In this document: positions 8,032 to 14,877 of the stretch, piece by piece
How the letters are laid out: each line of letters starts with the position of its first letter
Position numbering within the stretch: position 1 is the first letter of the stretch
Source: Bacteroidales bacterium UBA3843
GTDB taxonomy: Bacteria; Bacteroidota; Bacteroidia; Bacteroidales; Paludibacteraceae
Reading direction: 5' to 3'
Length of the DNA: 17,341 bases
Assembly (NCBI GenBank): GCA_002392745.1
Contig: DGHR01000006.1
Coordinates: forward strand, 70,949-88,289
Position numbers and translations under genes: made by a program
Notes under the pieces: model-generated
Database searches by the model: none
Seen by the model: only the letters and a program-made list of their open reading frames with translations
What the model was told of the DNA's origin: nothing

Positions 8032-9378
8032 TTAAATAAACAACAGTTGTACGATAATATATACCGGCAGGAGGATGATGAGCGAGAACTTAATCATATA
8101 GCCGAAGAAGGACGGCATCTTGATTCCGCTTTCCTCTGCGATAGCTTTCACCATGAAGTTAGGTCCGTTGCCGATATAGGTCAGTGAGCCGAACATCACA
8201 GCCGCGATGGAGATGGCTTTGAGCAGTATCTCCGGAACACCGGCCACGAACGGCGTGCCGTTGAACATGCCTGTTACAACACCGGCTTCAGCGGCAGCAA
8301 GCGACTCCGGCAGACCGGAAGCTACGCCGTGGAAGGCAACGGCTGTCGGCGTGTTGTCGAGGAACGCGGAGAGCGCACCGGTCGAGTAATAGAACTGCCA
8401 TGCGTGGGTGAAACCGAGGTCGGCTGCGTGCGCCTTCAGATAGGCGAGGGCAGGGGTCATTGTCGTGAAGATTCCGAGGAACAGGACGGCTACTTCTACT
8501 ATCGGCGTCCAGCTGAACTTGTTGTCGCCAAAACGCACCTCTTTCTTGGTCGTGTAGAGCGAGAGACCTGTGAGCGAGAGAAGAACTATCTCACGCAGGT
8601 ATTTGATCCACAGCGGAGCGTCTGCTTCACCCATCTGCTTGATGGTTCCTTCGTTCACAAAAGCTACAGCCAGCACAACGCCCAGCAGATAGACGAAATT
8701 GATAGTACCTCTCATCACCATCGGAGTCGCCTCACGCGAGTCTGCGGAGAGGGATGTCCAGTGCTCTTTCTTGTAATAATAGGTGTCCATCGCGAAATAG
8801 ATACCGAGGAGCAGCAGTCCCGTAACAGCCCATTCCGGAGCAAGGTGCATGAACCATGAGAAGTGTGCGCCGCGGAGGAAGAGCATGAACAAGGGTGGGT
8901 CGCCCAGCGGTGTCAGCAGACCGCCGCAGTTGGCTACCAGCGCGATGAAGAAAAGGATGGTGTGCACCTTGTATTCACGCTGTTTGTTGGTCTCGATGAG
9001 GGGACGGATGAGCAGCATAGCGGCGCCCGTCGTACCCATGATAGAGGCTAATATCCAACCCAAGCCCAAGAAACCGGTGTTGACCCAGGGTTTGGCTTTC
9101 AGGTCACCCGAGAAATGAATACCACCGGTGATGACAAACAGCGCCAGCAGCAGGATGATGAACGGCACGTAGTCGAAGAAGAGCTGGTGCTCCAACTCGT
9201 GCATCATTCCGCCCATGATCAGGCATACCGCTACGGGCACGCCGAGGAAGAGGGAAACAATGAGTTTGTTGGTGTTCTTCTCCCACCAATGCTCTGCTAC
9301 CAGCGGACCGATAGCGATCATCAATAGCATGAGTCCGAACGGAATCAGCGACCATGCCGAATGTACAAATTGTTCCAT
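8032..9378 (-). CDS. nhaD: NhaD-type Na+/H+ antiporter
   Basis: Inner-membrane sodium:proton antiporter of the ArsB/NhaD ion-transporter superfamily. The 448-residue product is very hydrophobic with around a dozen predicted spans. Two family signatures are visible: NCGGLLTPLGDPP (150-162) and DNTPTA (341-346), both in re-entrant or transport-core regions in this superfamily, and TTGAAMLLIRP (116-126) precedes them. An N-terminal hydrophobic span begins at about residue 11. It is the first gene of the operon with yqeY and dedA, and has a long leader of about 235 bases filled with repeats downstream of a Bacteroidetes-type promoter. Substrate assignment (Na+ or Li+ against H+) comes from the family; a citrate or other anion transporter of the same superfamily is the alternative. 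Confidence 0.83.
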   Translation of the reverse strand: MEQFVHSAWSLIPFGLMLLMIAIGPLVAEHWWEKNTNKLIVSLFLGVPVAVCLIMGGMMHELEHQLFFDYVPFIILLLALFVITGGIHFSGDLKAKPWVNTGFLGLGWILASIMGTTGAAMLLIRPLIETNKQREYKVHTILFFIALVANCGGLLTPLGDPPLFMLFLRGAHFSWFMHLAPEWAVTGLLLLGIYFAMDTYYYKKEHWTSLSADSREATPMVMRGTINFVYLLGVVLAVAFVNEGTIKQMGEADAPLWIKYLREIVLLSLTGLSLYTTKKEVRFGDNKFSWTPIVEVAVLFLGIFTTMTPALAYLKAHAADLGFTHAWQFYYSTGALSAFLDNTPTAVAFHGVASGLPESLAAAEAGVVTGMFNGTPFVAGVPEILLKAISIAAVMFGSLTYIGNGPNFMVKAIAEESGIKMPSFFGYMIKFSLIILLPVYIIVQLLFI

Positions 9379-9394
9379 AGTATATTATTTTTTT

Positions 9395-9496
9395 AGTCGA
9401 AAGTCGAAAGTCGAAAGGTGATTGGAGAATTGAGAATTGAGAATTGAGAATTGAGATTGGTTATTGGTTATTGGTTATTGGTGATTGGTGATTGGT
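9395..9496. repeat. Heptanucleotide tandem repeats in nhaD leader
   Basis: Three AGTCGAA units (9395-9415) are followed, after a short junction, by ten heptamers in unbroken register from 9427 to 9496: GAATTGA four times, GATTGGT, TATTGGT three times, GATTGGT twice. Further partial units (GATTGGT, TATTGGT, two AAGTCGA-like units) occur at 9560-9588, beyond a hairpin. All lie between the nhaD promoter and its start codon. Confidence 0.9.
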
Positions 9497-9518
9497 GTAT
9501 GATTATTACCTTTCTCGG

Positions 9519-9557
9519 CGGAGGCCGCTCCTTCCGCTTCAACGGAAGGACGCTCCG
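9519..9557. repeat. GC-rich hairpin element in nhaD leader
   Basis: TCCTTCCG (9529-9536) and CGGAAGGA (9543-9550) make a perfect 8-base-pair stem with loop CTTCAA; outer CGGAG (9519-9523) and CTCCG (9553-9557) can pair as well. It interrupts the heptamer array, and its base composition contrasts with the AT-rich flanks. It may be a small dispersed palindromic element, or a leader structure. Confidence 0.5.
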
Positions 9558-9621
9558 GGTGATTGGTTATTGGTGAAAGTCGAAAGTCACTTGTGCTGTG
9601 GTTTTCTTCCGAATCCGAATG

Positions 9622-9653
9622 CAAAGTTACAACAATTTTTTGATATTTGCAAG
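9622..9653 (-). promoter_or_regulatory. Bacteroidetes-type promoter for nhaD-yqeY-dedA
   Basis: On the minus strand, CTTG (9653-9650), 20 bases, then TAACTTTG (9629-9622). The -7 box matches TAnnTTTG exactly; the -33 box has one change from TTTG. It would give a leader of about 235 bases before the nhaD ATG at 9378. The 367-base luxS-nhaD spacer otherwise holds only the repeats listed. Confidence 0.6.
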
Positions 9654-9745
9654 CAAAAGCGTGTTTTTCCACCTAAAATGTCAATTTGTCCCGTTCGGTT
9701 TTCGCGCACATGATATGGGCAGGGTTTCTCCTGGGCGATATGGAT

Positions 9746-10240
9746 TTATGCGTCGGCAAAGCGTTTTCCGTCGGGCAGGATGACTTGCAGAGGAGTGTAT
9801 TCGCAGTGAAAGTCATGCTCCAAACGGTCTAAATAGCGCCGGCTCTCCCAAAGGCACATAGGTAGGTCGTGCAGCAGATAGTTGCCGCAGGTCTCGGGCG
9901 TGGTAGCCGGTACTTCGGTTTGCATGAGCACCCACCGCAGACATTCGATGGTCAGACTGCGCATGTCCTGAACACTATAATGACCTGTCATGACGATATA
10001 CATTCCTGTCAGGCATCCCATCGGCCCGACATATACCACATCGTCTTTGGCTTTGCTGTTGCGGAACCATGTGGCCATGAGGTGCTCCAGACTGTGCATC
10101 GCTGCAGGAGCTACTGCCGGTTCCCGGTTCGGTTCGGTGATTCGGAGGTCAAAGGTGGTGAACCCTTTGTCCTTACGCGAGACATAAATCCCCGGTTTGA
10201 GTCGGGTGTGGTCAATAGTAAAACTTTGTATTACTTCCAT
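9746..10240 (-). CDS. luxS: S-ribosylhomocysteine lyase LuxS
   Basis: Cleaves S-ribosylhomocysteine to homocysteine and DPD, the precursor of the AI-2 signal, in the activated methyl cycle. The 164-residue product has the metal-binding HSLEH (residues 49-53), the catalytic-cysteine motif GPMGCLTG (72-79, Cys76), and the third metal ligand in ETCGNY (Cys118). The ATG at 10240 (MEVIQSFTIDHTRL) matches the usual start of the family. The frame stays open for 23 more codons upstream to a TTG at 10309, but that part is encoded by heptamer repeats and is almost certainly not protein. It lies downstream of lepA on the same strand; no clear own promoter is seen, so transcription from lepA or through the repeats is possible. 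Confidence 0.95.
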   Translation of the reverse strand: MEVIQSFTIDHTRLKPGIYVSRKDKGFTTFDLRITEPNREPAVAPAAMHSLEHLMATWFRNSKAKDDVVYVGPMGCLTGMYIVMTGHYSVQDMRSLTIECLRWVLMQTEVPATTPETCGNYLLHDLPMCLWESRRYLDRLEHDFHCEYTPLQVILPDGKRFADA

Positions 10241-10250
10241 GACAGGTGAT

Positions 10251-10352
10251 TGGTGAATTGAGAATTGAGAATTGAGAATTGAGAATTGGTGAAAGGAGTC
10301 AAGAGTCAAGAGTCAAGAGTCAAGAGTCAAGAGTCAAGAGTCAAGAGTCAAG
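10251..10352. repeat. Heptanucleotide tandem repeats upstream of luxS
   Basis: Fourteen heptamers run in one register from 10255 to 10352: GAATTGA four times, GAATTGG, TGAAAGG, then AGTCAAG eight times. The array begins about 15 bases ahead of the luxS ATG and shares the GAATTGA family, in the same orientation, with the array on the other side of luxS. Confidence 0.92.
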
Positions 10353-10383
10353 ATAAGTTACTATAGACGACACATTTTTGTCT

Positions 10384-10432
10384 TTATTCCTTATTCCTGA
10401 CTCCTTAATCAATTTGGTGATTGGTGATTGTC
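10384..10432. repeat. Degenerate heptamer tract between lepA and luxS
   Basis: Seven consecutive seven-base units can be read: TTATTCC twice, TGACTCC, TTAATCA, ATTTGGT, GATTGGT, GATTGTC. The tract stops 9 bases before the lepA stop codon. With the 10251-10352 array it occupies most of the 201-base lepA-luxS spacer; 10353-10383 between them shows nothing recognisable. Confidence 0.7.
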
Positions 10433-10441
10433 CACAGGCGC

Positions 10442-12217
10442 TTAATCCAGTTTGAGGACGGCAAGGAAGGCTTTCTGGGGCACTTCGACGTTGCCGATCT
10501 GTTTCATGCGCTTCTTGCCTCGTTTCTGTTTCTCCAGCAGTTTGCGTTTACGGCTGACGTCACCGCCGTAACACTTGGCGAGGACATCCTTGCGCACCTG
10601 CTTGACGGTCTCGCGTGCGATGATCTTGGCGCCGATAGCCGCCTGAATAGCGATGTCGAACTGCTGACGGGGCAGGAGTTCTTTGAGTTTCTCGCACATG
10701 CGGCGTCCGAAATCGACGGCGTTGTCGCGGTGGGTGAGGGTAGAGAGCGCATCGACCTGTTCGCCGTTGAGGAGGATATCCAGTTTGACGAGGTTGGAGG
10801 GTCGGAAACCGTTCATGTGCCAATCGAAGGACGCGTAGCCCTTGGAGATGGATTTGAGTTTGTCGTAGAAATCAATGACAATCTCGCCCAGCGGCATGTC
10901 GAAGAGCAGTTCCATACGGTTGCCGGAGATATACTCCTGTTTGACCAGTTCGCCGCGTTTGCCGAGGCAGAGGGTCATGATTGGTCCTATATAATCCGCC
11001 GTGGTGATGACCGATGCGCGGATATAGGGCTCCTCGATGCGGTCTATCTCCGTGAGGTCGGGCATGCCGGCCGGGTTGTGTACCTCAATCATGCCGCCGT
11101 CCTTGGTATAGACGTTGTACGATACGTTCGGGACGGTGGTGATGACATCCATGTCAAACTCGCGGTCGAGGCGTTCCTGTATGATCTCCATGTGGAGCAG
11201 TCCGAGGAACCCGCAGCGGAAGCCGAAGCCGAGTGCCATGGAGCTTTCGGGCTGGAAGGTCAGCGAGGCGTCGTTGAGTTGCAGTTTCTCAAGGGACGCG
11301 CGCAGGTCTTCGTAGTCTTCTGACTCAATAGGATAGACACCGGCGAAGACCATCGGTTTGGCTTCCTCGAAGCCGTCAATGGCTTTGTCGCAGGGCCGCG
11401 CTACATGGGTGATGGTGTCGCCCACTTTGACTTCGGTAGAGGTCTTGATGCCGGAGATGATATAGCCCACGTTGCCGGCTGATATCTCCTGGCGCGGGGA
11501 CATGTCGAGTTTGAGAATACCTATCTCGTCGGCGTCGTATTCCTTGCCAGTGTTGACGAAGCGCACCTGGTCGCCGGTGTGCATGGTGCCGTTCACCACC
11601 TTGAAATAAGCGATGATACCGCGGAAGGAGTTGAAAACGGAGTCGAAGACGAGGCATTGGAGCGGTGCTTTGGGGTCGCCTTTCGGGGCCGGAATACGCT
11701 CTACGACAGCGTCCAGAATCTCCGGCACGCCTTCGCCGGTCTTGGCGGAGCAGCGCAGTATCTCCTCGCGCTTGCAGCCCAGCAGTTCCACGATCTCGTC
11801 CTCCACGCGTTCGGGCATGGCGTTGTCCATGTCGCATTTGTTGAGCACGGGGATGATTTCGAGGTCATGCTCAATTGCCATATAGAGGTTGGAGATGGTC
11901 TGCGCCTGCACGCCCTGCGTAGCATCGACGACGAGCACCGCGCCCTCGCACGCCGCGATGGACCGCGAGACCTCGTAGCTGAAGTCCACGTGCCCCGGAG
12001 TGTCGATGAGGTTGAGGGTATAACCTTTGTATGCCATCTGTATGGCGTGGCTCTTGATGGTAATGCCGCGCTCTTTCTCCAGTTCCATGTCGTCCAGCAC
12101 CTGGTTCTCCATCTGCCGGACATCCACCGTCTGGGTTATTTCCAGCATGCGGTCGGCGAGTGTGGATTTGCCATGATCGATGTGCGCAATGATGCAAAAG
12201 TTTCGTATCTTATCCAT
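10442..12217 (-). CDS. lepA: Elongation factor 4 (LepA)
   Basis: Ribosome-bound GTPase related to EF-G, linked to ribosome back-translocation and to efficiency of initiation or assembly. The 591-residue length is normal. The G domain shows G1 AHIDHGKST (residues 11-19), the switch I region RGITI (50-54), G3 DTPGHVDF (72-79) and G4 NKCD (126-129). The later part contains ESEDYEDLRASLEKLQLND and the LepA-specific C-terminus with KAFLAVLKLD at the end, preceded by a Lys/Arg-rich segment (GGDVSRKRKLLEKQKRGKKR), as is usual. A good promoter lies 30-60 bases upstream. It reads towards luxS across the heptamer-filled spacer. Confidence 0.98.
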   Translation of the reverse strand: MDKIRNFCIIAHIDHGKSTLADRMLEITQTVDVRQMENQVLDDMELEKERGITIKSHAIQMAYKGYTLNLIDTPGHVDFSYEVSRSIAACEGAVLVVDATQGVQAQTISNLYMAIEHDLEIIPVLNKCDMDNAMPERVEDEIVELLGCKREEILRCSAKTGEGVPEILDAVVERIPAPKGDPKAPLQCLVFDSVFNSFRGIIAYFKVVNGTMHTGDQVRFVNTGKEYDADEIGILKLDMSPRQEISAGNVGYIISGIKTSTEVKVGDTITHVARPCDKAIDGFEEAKPMVFAGVYPIESEDYEDLRASLEKLQLNDASLTFQPESSMALGFGFRCGFLGLLHMEIIQERLDREFDMDVITTVPNVSYNVYTKDGGMIEVHNPAGMPDLTEIDRIEEPYIRASVITTADYIGPIMTLCLGKRGELVKQEYISGNRMELLFDMPLGEIVIDFYDKLKSISKGYASFDWHMNGFRPSNLVKLDILLNGEQVDALSTLTHRDNAVDFGRRMCEKLKELLPRQQFDIAIQAAIGAKIIARETVKQVRKDVLAKCYGGDVSRKRKLLEKQKRGKKRMKQIGNVEVPQKAFLAVLKLD

Positions 12218-12248
12218 TAGGTCCTAATTATCCAATATAATTTCGCTG

Positions 12249-12280
12249 CAAAGGTACTGCTTTATTTTGATATATGCAAA
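12249..12280 (-). promoter_or_regulatory. Bacteroidetes-type promoter for lepA
   Basis: On the minus strand TTTG (12280-12277), 20 bases, then TACCTTTG (12256-12249): exact -33 and -7 consensus with ideal spacing. The -7 box lies 31 bases before the lepA ATG. Confidence 0.75.
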
Positions 12281-12283
12281 TAA

Positions 12284-12317
12284 AAAAATAGTTTCCACGC
12301 GTAGTGAAGCTATTTTT
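12284..12317. terminator. Terminator-like hairpin next to lepA promoter
   Basis: A 14-base-pair stem with one bulged C and loop GCGTA: an A-run plus TAG on the left pairs with CTA plus a T-run on the right. Both strands end in a run of T, so it could act either way, but no gene is seen that needs it. The stretch 12318-12510 shows nothing further recognisable. Confidence 0.4.
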
Positions 12318-12516
12318 ATGTCTTTTCAAAAGACTTACTAATCCACGGACCATATATTAACGTTATCTTGTTCTATATCTGCTGAATAGCGAATATGGCT
12401 ACACAATGTTCTATTTCGATGTGGAAAAATTGACACCTGTCGAAAAATACTGATAAATTTCACAAAATGATAAATCTTTCTCAAATAATGATAACACATT
12501 TACCGGAAAAATGTAG

Positions 12517-12524
12517 TATCTTTG
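12517..12524 (+). promoter_or_regulatory. Probable -7 box for the first bspA-like gene
   Basis: TATCTTTG matches TAnnTTTG, followed by CAGC. No TTTG is found at the expected 19-21 base spacing; a TTTA lies only 14 bases upstream, so the -33 box is weak. It would produce a leader of roughly 260 bases before the preferred ATG at 12799. Confidence 0.5.
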
Positions 12525-12560
12525 CAGCAGATTTAGAAAACGACCAACACCAATAACCCG

Positions 12561-12620
12561 ATAAATGGTACATGGTAAATGAATAAAATGGCAAATGACC
12601 AAATGGTAAATGGTTTGATG
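12561..12620. repeat. Degenerate AAATG-type heptamers in bspA leader
   Basis: Eight successive units of 7 to 9 bases end in ATG: ATAAATG, GTACATG, GTAAATG, AATAAAATG, GCAAATG, ACCAAATG, GTAAATG, GTTTGATG. This is a third heptamer family, less regular than those around luxS. Confidence 0.65.
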
Positions 12621-12656
12621 TTCGATTTTACCCCCCCCATTACGGAAATGTCGTAA
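12579..12656 (+). CDS. Possible 25-codon leader ORF with C8 tract
   Basis: An ATG at 12579 opens a frame that ends at TAA 12654-12656, encoding MNKMANDQMVNGLM followed by FDFTPPITEMS. It lies between the probable -7 box and a terminator-like hairpin in the leader of the bspA-like gene. Much of it is made of AAATG-type repeats, so coding may be accidental. A run of eight C (12631-12638) falls inside it. No ribosome binding site stands out. Confidence 0.25.
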   Translation: MNKMANDQMVNGLMFDFTPPITEMS

Positions 12657-12679
12657 AATACGGGGATGGATAGCAACGC

Positions 12680-12716
12680 AGAAGGCGGTGTACACTTATT
12701 GTGTATACCGTCTTTT
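12680..12716 (+). terminator. Terminator-like hairpin in bspA leader
   Basis: GGCGGTGTACAC (12684-12695) pairs with GTGTATACCGTC (12701-12712) over 12 base pairs with two G-U pairs and loop TTATT. Flanking bases (12680-12683 with TTTT 12713-12716) extend it to 16 pairs. The TTTT makes it resemble an intrinsic terminator or attenuator, placed about 83 bases before the start codon. Confidence 0.6.
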
Positions 12717-12798
12717 CGTATGTATATAACCAAACTAACATAACAAACAACTCTTTAAAACCGATGAGCCGATGGGATATAACCGGCAACAAATGCTT

Positions 12799-14871
12799 AT
12801 GAAAAAATTATTAAGTTTAGTAGGGGGGCTGCTTGTGATGGCAGGTGTCTCCGCGCCGGCGTTTGCCAATGACGGTCACGCTTTGGCAGATCAGGCGTAC
12901 GGATCCTCTTATCAGGATTTCGCGGTTGTCTCGCAAGAGTCGCGCGCACTGTTTTTCCGTTGTTATGACAACGGTCTTTTTGCAGTCTTGGTAGAGGCGT
13001 CCTATACAGCTGGAAACACCTACAATCCGGTTATCCCTTCTACGGTAACGGGACCGACCACCGGCAAGGTGTACAAGGTAACCGATATTACTGACCTCGG
13101 CGGAAACAAAGCTTCTATCACTTTATCAAGCAATCTTACTATTATACGTGAAGGCATTTTCGGAGGTTCAAGTATAAAGACCGTAGATGTACCGGCTTCG
13201 GTAAAGACCATTGAGAAAAATGCGTTTTGGAACTGTACTTCTCTCGCAACTGCTACTTTTCACGAAGGCCTGGAGACAGTCGGAGACAATGCGTTCAGCG
13301 GCACTAAACTCACAAGCGTAGTATTGCCTACTTCCGTAAAATCACTCGGAGCCAATGCGTTCAGCTGCGACAACTTGACCTCTATCACGGTGGGTGGTCC
13401 TGCGCTGACCGAGTTCCCGTCCGGTGTGTTCAAAACGACCAACCTGACTAAGCTCACGCTGAATGAAGGCGTTAAGAAAATCGGTACGAGTGCCTTCTCT
13501 AACTCCAAACTGAAAACAGTCGTACTGCCTAACTCCCTAACCGAAATCGGCAATTCCGCTTTTGCCAGCTGTTCACAACTTGCGTCCGTTACCTTAGGAA
13601 GCGGTTTGCTTAAAATCGGAGAAGATGCCTTCCGCAACTGCCCGAATCTGGTAACAGGAGACTTACCGAACTCCATCACCTATATCGGCGACCATGCATT
13701 CTCCTTGTGCAACAAATTGACTGATAAACTCAGTTTTGGTGATAACATCACGTATATCGGTGTTAGTGCTTTCGGTAATCTGCCTATTGCCTCTCTCCAC
13801 TTGCCAAGCGGTGTGACGGTAGGTTCTGCTGCTTTTGCCGGTTGCGACCAGATACAGACGCTGAATGTAGCTGTCCCGTCAATCACCACTACAGATTTCA
13901 GCACAAAGAAGGTAGTCACACTGATTTTGCGTAATGGCGTGCAGAGTATCGGCGACGGTGCATTCTCTGAATCTACTAATTTATTTACTGCTGATTTACC
14001 AAATTCGCTCCGTACCATCGGCAATTATGCTTTTGCCAATACTATTTTTGAGCAAGTCAACTTGTCGGGTGTGACTTCTATCGGGCAAGGTGCCTTCATG
14101 AATAATAAAGCACTCAAAGAGGCTATTATGTCCAACGATTTAACTACTCTTGGCGCAGAAGCATTCTATGGTTGCACCTCGTTGGAAACCGTTGCTTTAG
14201 GCAAAAAGATCACGGCTATCGGCGACAACACCTTCAATAACTGCGGCAAGATAACCACAATCACTATCCCTGCTTCCGTAAAGACCATCGGTCAATCCGC
14301 CTTTATCGGTACCTCGTTGACCAGCATTGTTTTGGGCGAAGGCTTGCAAAGCATCGGGCAGAAAGCTTTTGCATACAGCAATGCGCTGACCAATATCGTA
14401 TCGTATGCAACTACTGCTCCTACTCTGGCTTCCGGTGTGTTTGAGGGCGTACCAGCCAATGCTTCCGTCAAAGTGCCTTGCTCTGCTTTGAGCAGTTATC
14501 AATCGAAATGGAGCTATTTCAATAACATCTCTACGATGAGTCCTGTCTATGCCGAGAGCGAAGATGAGGCGAAAGGAACGGTAACCATTACTCATGCCGG
14601 CGATTGCAACAATCCTGTTGTCGTACTGGTGGCTACTGCCAAAACCGGATATAAATTCCAACGCTGGTCGGACGGCAACACCGACAATCCGCGTACCATT
14701 ACTTCGAGCAACGAAATGCATCTGACTGCTTATTTTGAGACAGCAGAAGGAATAGAGGAAGTGATTGCCAACGGTATCAAGGACAACCGCAAAGTGATTA
14801 TTGACGGTCAGTTGTTCATCTTTGGCACTAATGGCGAGGTTTACAATGCACAGGGTATCAGAGTGCATTAA
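12799..14871 (+). CDS. Secreted BspA-like leucine-rich-repeat protein
   Basis: An exported protein of the BspA/LRR_5 type, seen in Bacteroidales as surface adhesins or secreted binding proteins. The frame is open from an ATG at 12772, but the ATG at 12799 is preferred because it starts a clean signal peptide, MKKLLSLVGG to APAFA, giving 690 residues. From about residue 100 to 560 there are many 22-24-residue repeats of the form AF..C..L..V.LP..V..IG, for example SVKTIEKNAFWNCTSL. Then come a PCSAL..YQSKW linker, a divergent InlB-type B-repeat (GYKFQRWSDG near residue 618), and a C-terminal stretch ending VIIDGQLFIFGTNGEVYNAQ then GIRVH. That ending resembles a degenerate type IX secretion sorting tail; this last point is inference. 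Ligand unknown. Confidence 0.9.
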   Translation: MKKLLSLVGGLLVMAGVSAPAFANDGHALADQAYGSSYQDFAVVSQESRALFFRCYDNGLFAVLVEASYTAGNTYNPVIPSTVTGPTTGKVYKVTDITDLGGNKASITLSSNLTIIREGIFGGSSIKTVDVPASVKTIEKNAFWNCTSLATATFHEGLETVGDNAFSGTKLTSVVLPTSVKSLGANAFSCDNLTSITVGGPALTEFPSGVFKTTNLTKLTLNEGVKKIGTSAFSNSKLKTVVLPNSLTEIGNSAFASCSQLASVTLGSGLLKIGEDAFRNCPNLVTGDLPNSITYIGDHAFSLCNKLTDKLSFGDNITYIGVSAFGNLPIASLHLPSGVTVGSAAFAGCDQIQTLNVAVPSITTTDFSTKKVVTLILRNGVQSIGDGAFSESTNLFTADLPNSLRTIGNYAFANTIFEQVNLSGVTSIGQGAFMNNKALKEAIMSNDLTTLGAEAFYGCTSLETVALGKKITAIGDNTFNNCGKITTITIPASVKTIGQSAFIGTSLTSIVLGEGLQSIGQKAFAYSNALTNIVSYATTAPTLASGVFEGVPANASVKVPCSALSSYQSKWSYFNNISTMSPVYAESEDEAKGTVTITHAGDCNNPVVVLVATAKTGYKFQRWSDGNTDNPRTITSSNEMHLTAYFETAEGIEEVIANGIKDNRKVIIDGQLFIFGTNGEVYNAQGIRVH

Positions 14872-14877
14872 TTCAGG

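Noticed and set aside
9475..9672. Minus-strand 65-codon open frame ahead of nhaD
   Set aside because: It starts upstream of the predicted nhaD promoter and half of it is translated heptamer repeat and hairpin.
9700..9745. Terminator after luxS
   Set aside because: Short G- and C-rich words occur but no convincing continuous stem with a T-run could be drawn.
9746..10309. Longer LuxS of 187 residues from a TTG start
   Set aside because: The extra 23 residues come from the repeat array; the family N-terminus starts at the ATG at 10240.
9395..10352. Possible CRISPR array
   Set aside because: Repeats are seven bases long, directly adjacent and without unique spacers; no cas genes are present.
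10421..12220. Long plus-strand open frames opposite lepA (300 and 213 codons)
   Set aside because: LepA on the minus strand is full length with all G motifs; these frames arise from its GC-rich codon use.
12411..12733. Minus-strand open frames in the lepA-bspA spacer (94 and 66 codons)
   Set aside because: Their translation is largely produced by the AAATG-type repeats and the hairpin, with no start signal or recognised motif.
12772..12798. Upstream ATG for the first bspA-like protein
   Set aside because: It would add nine polar residues before the signal peptide; the ATG at 12799 gives a standard Lys-Lys start.
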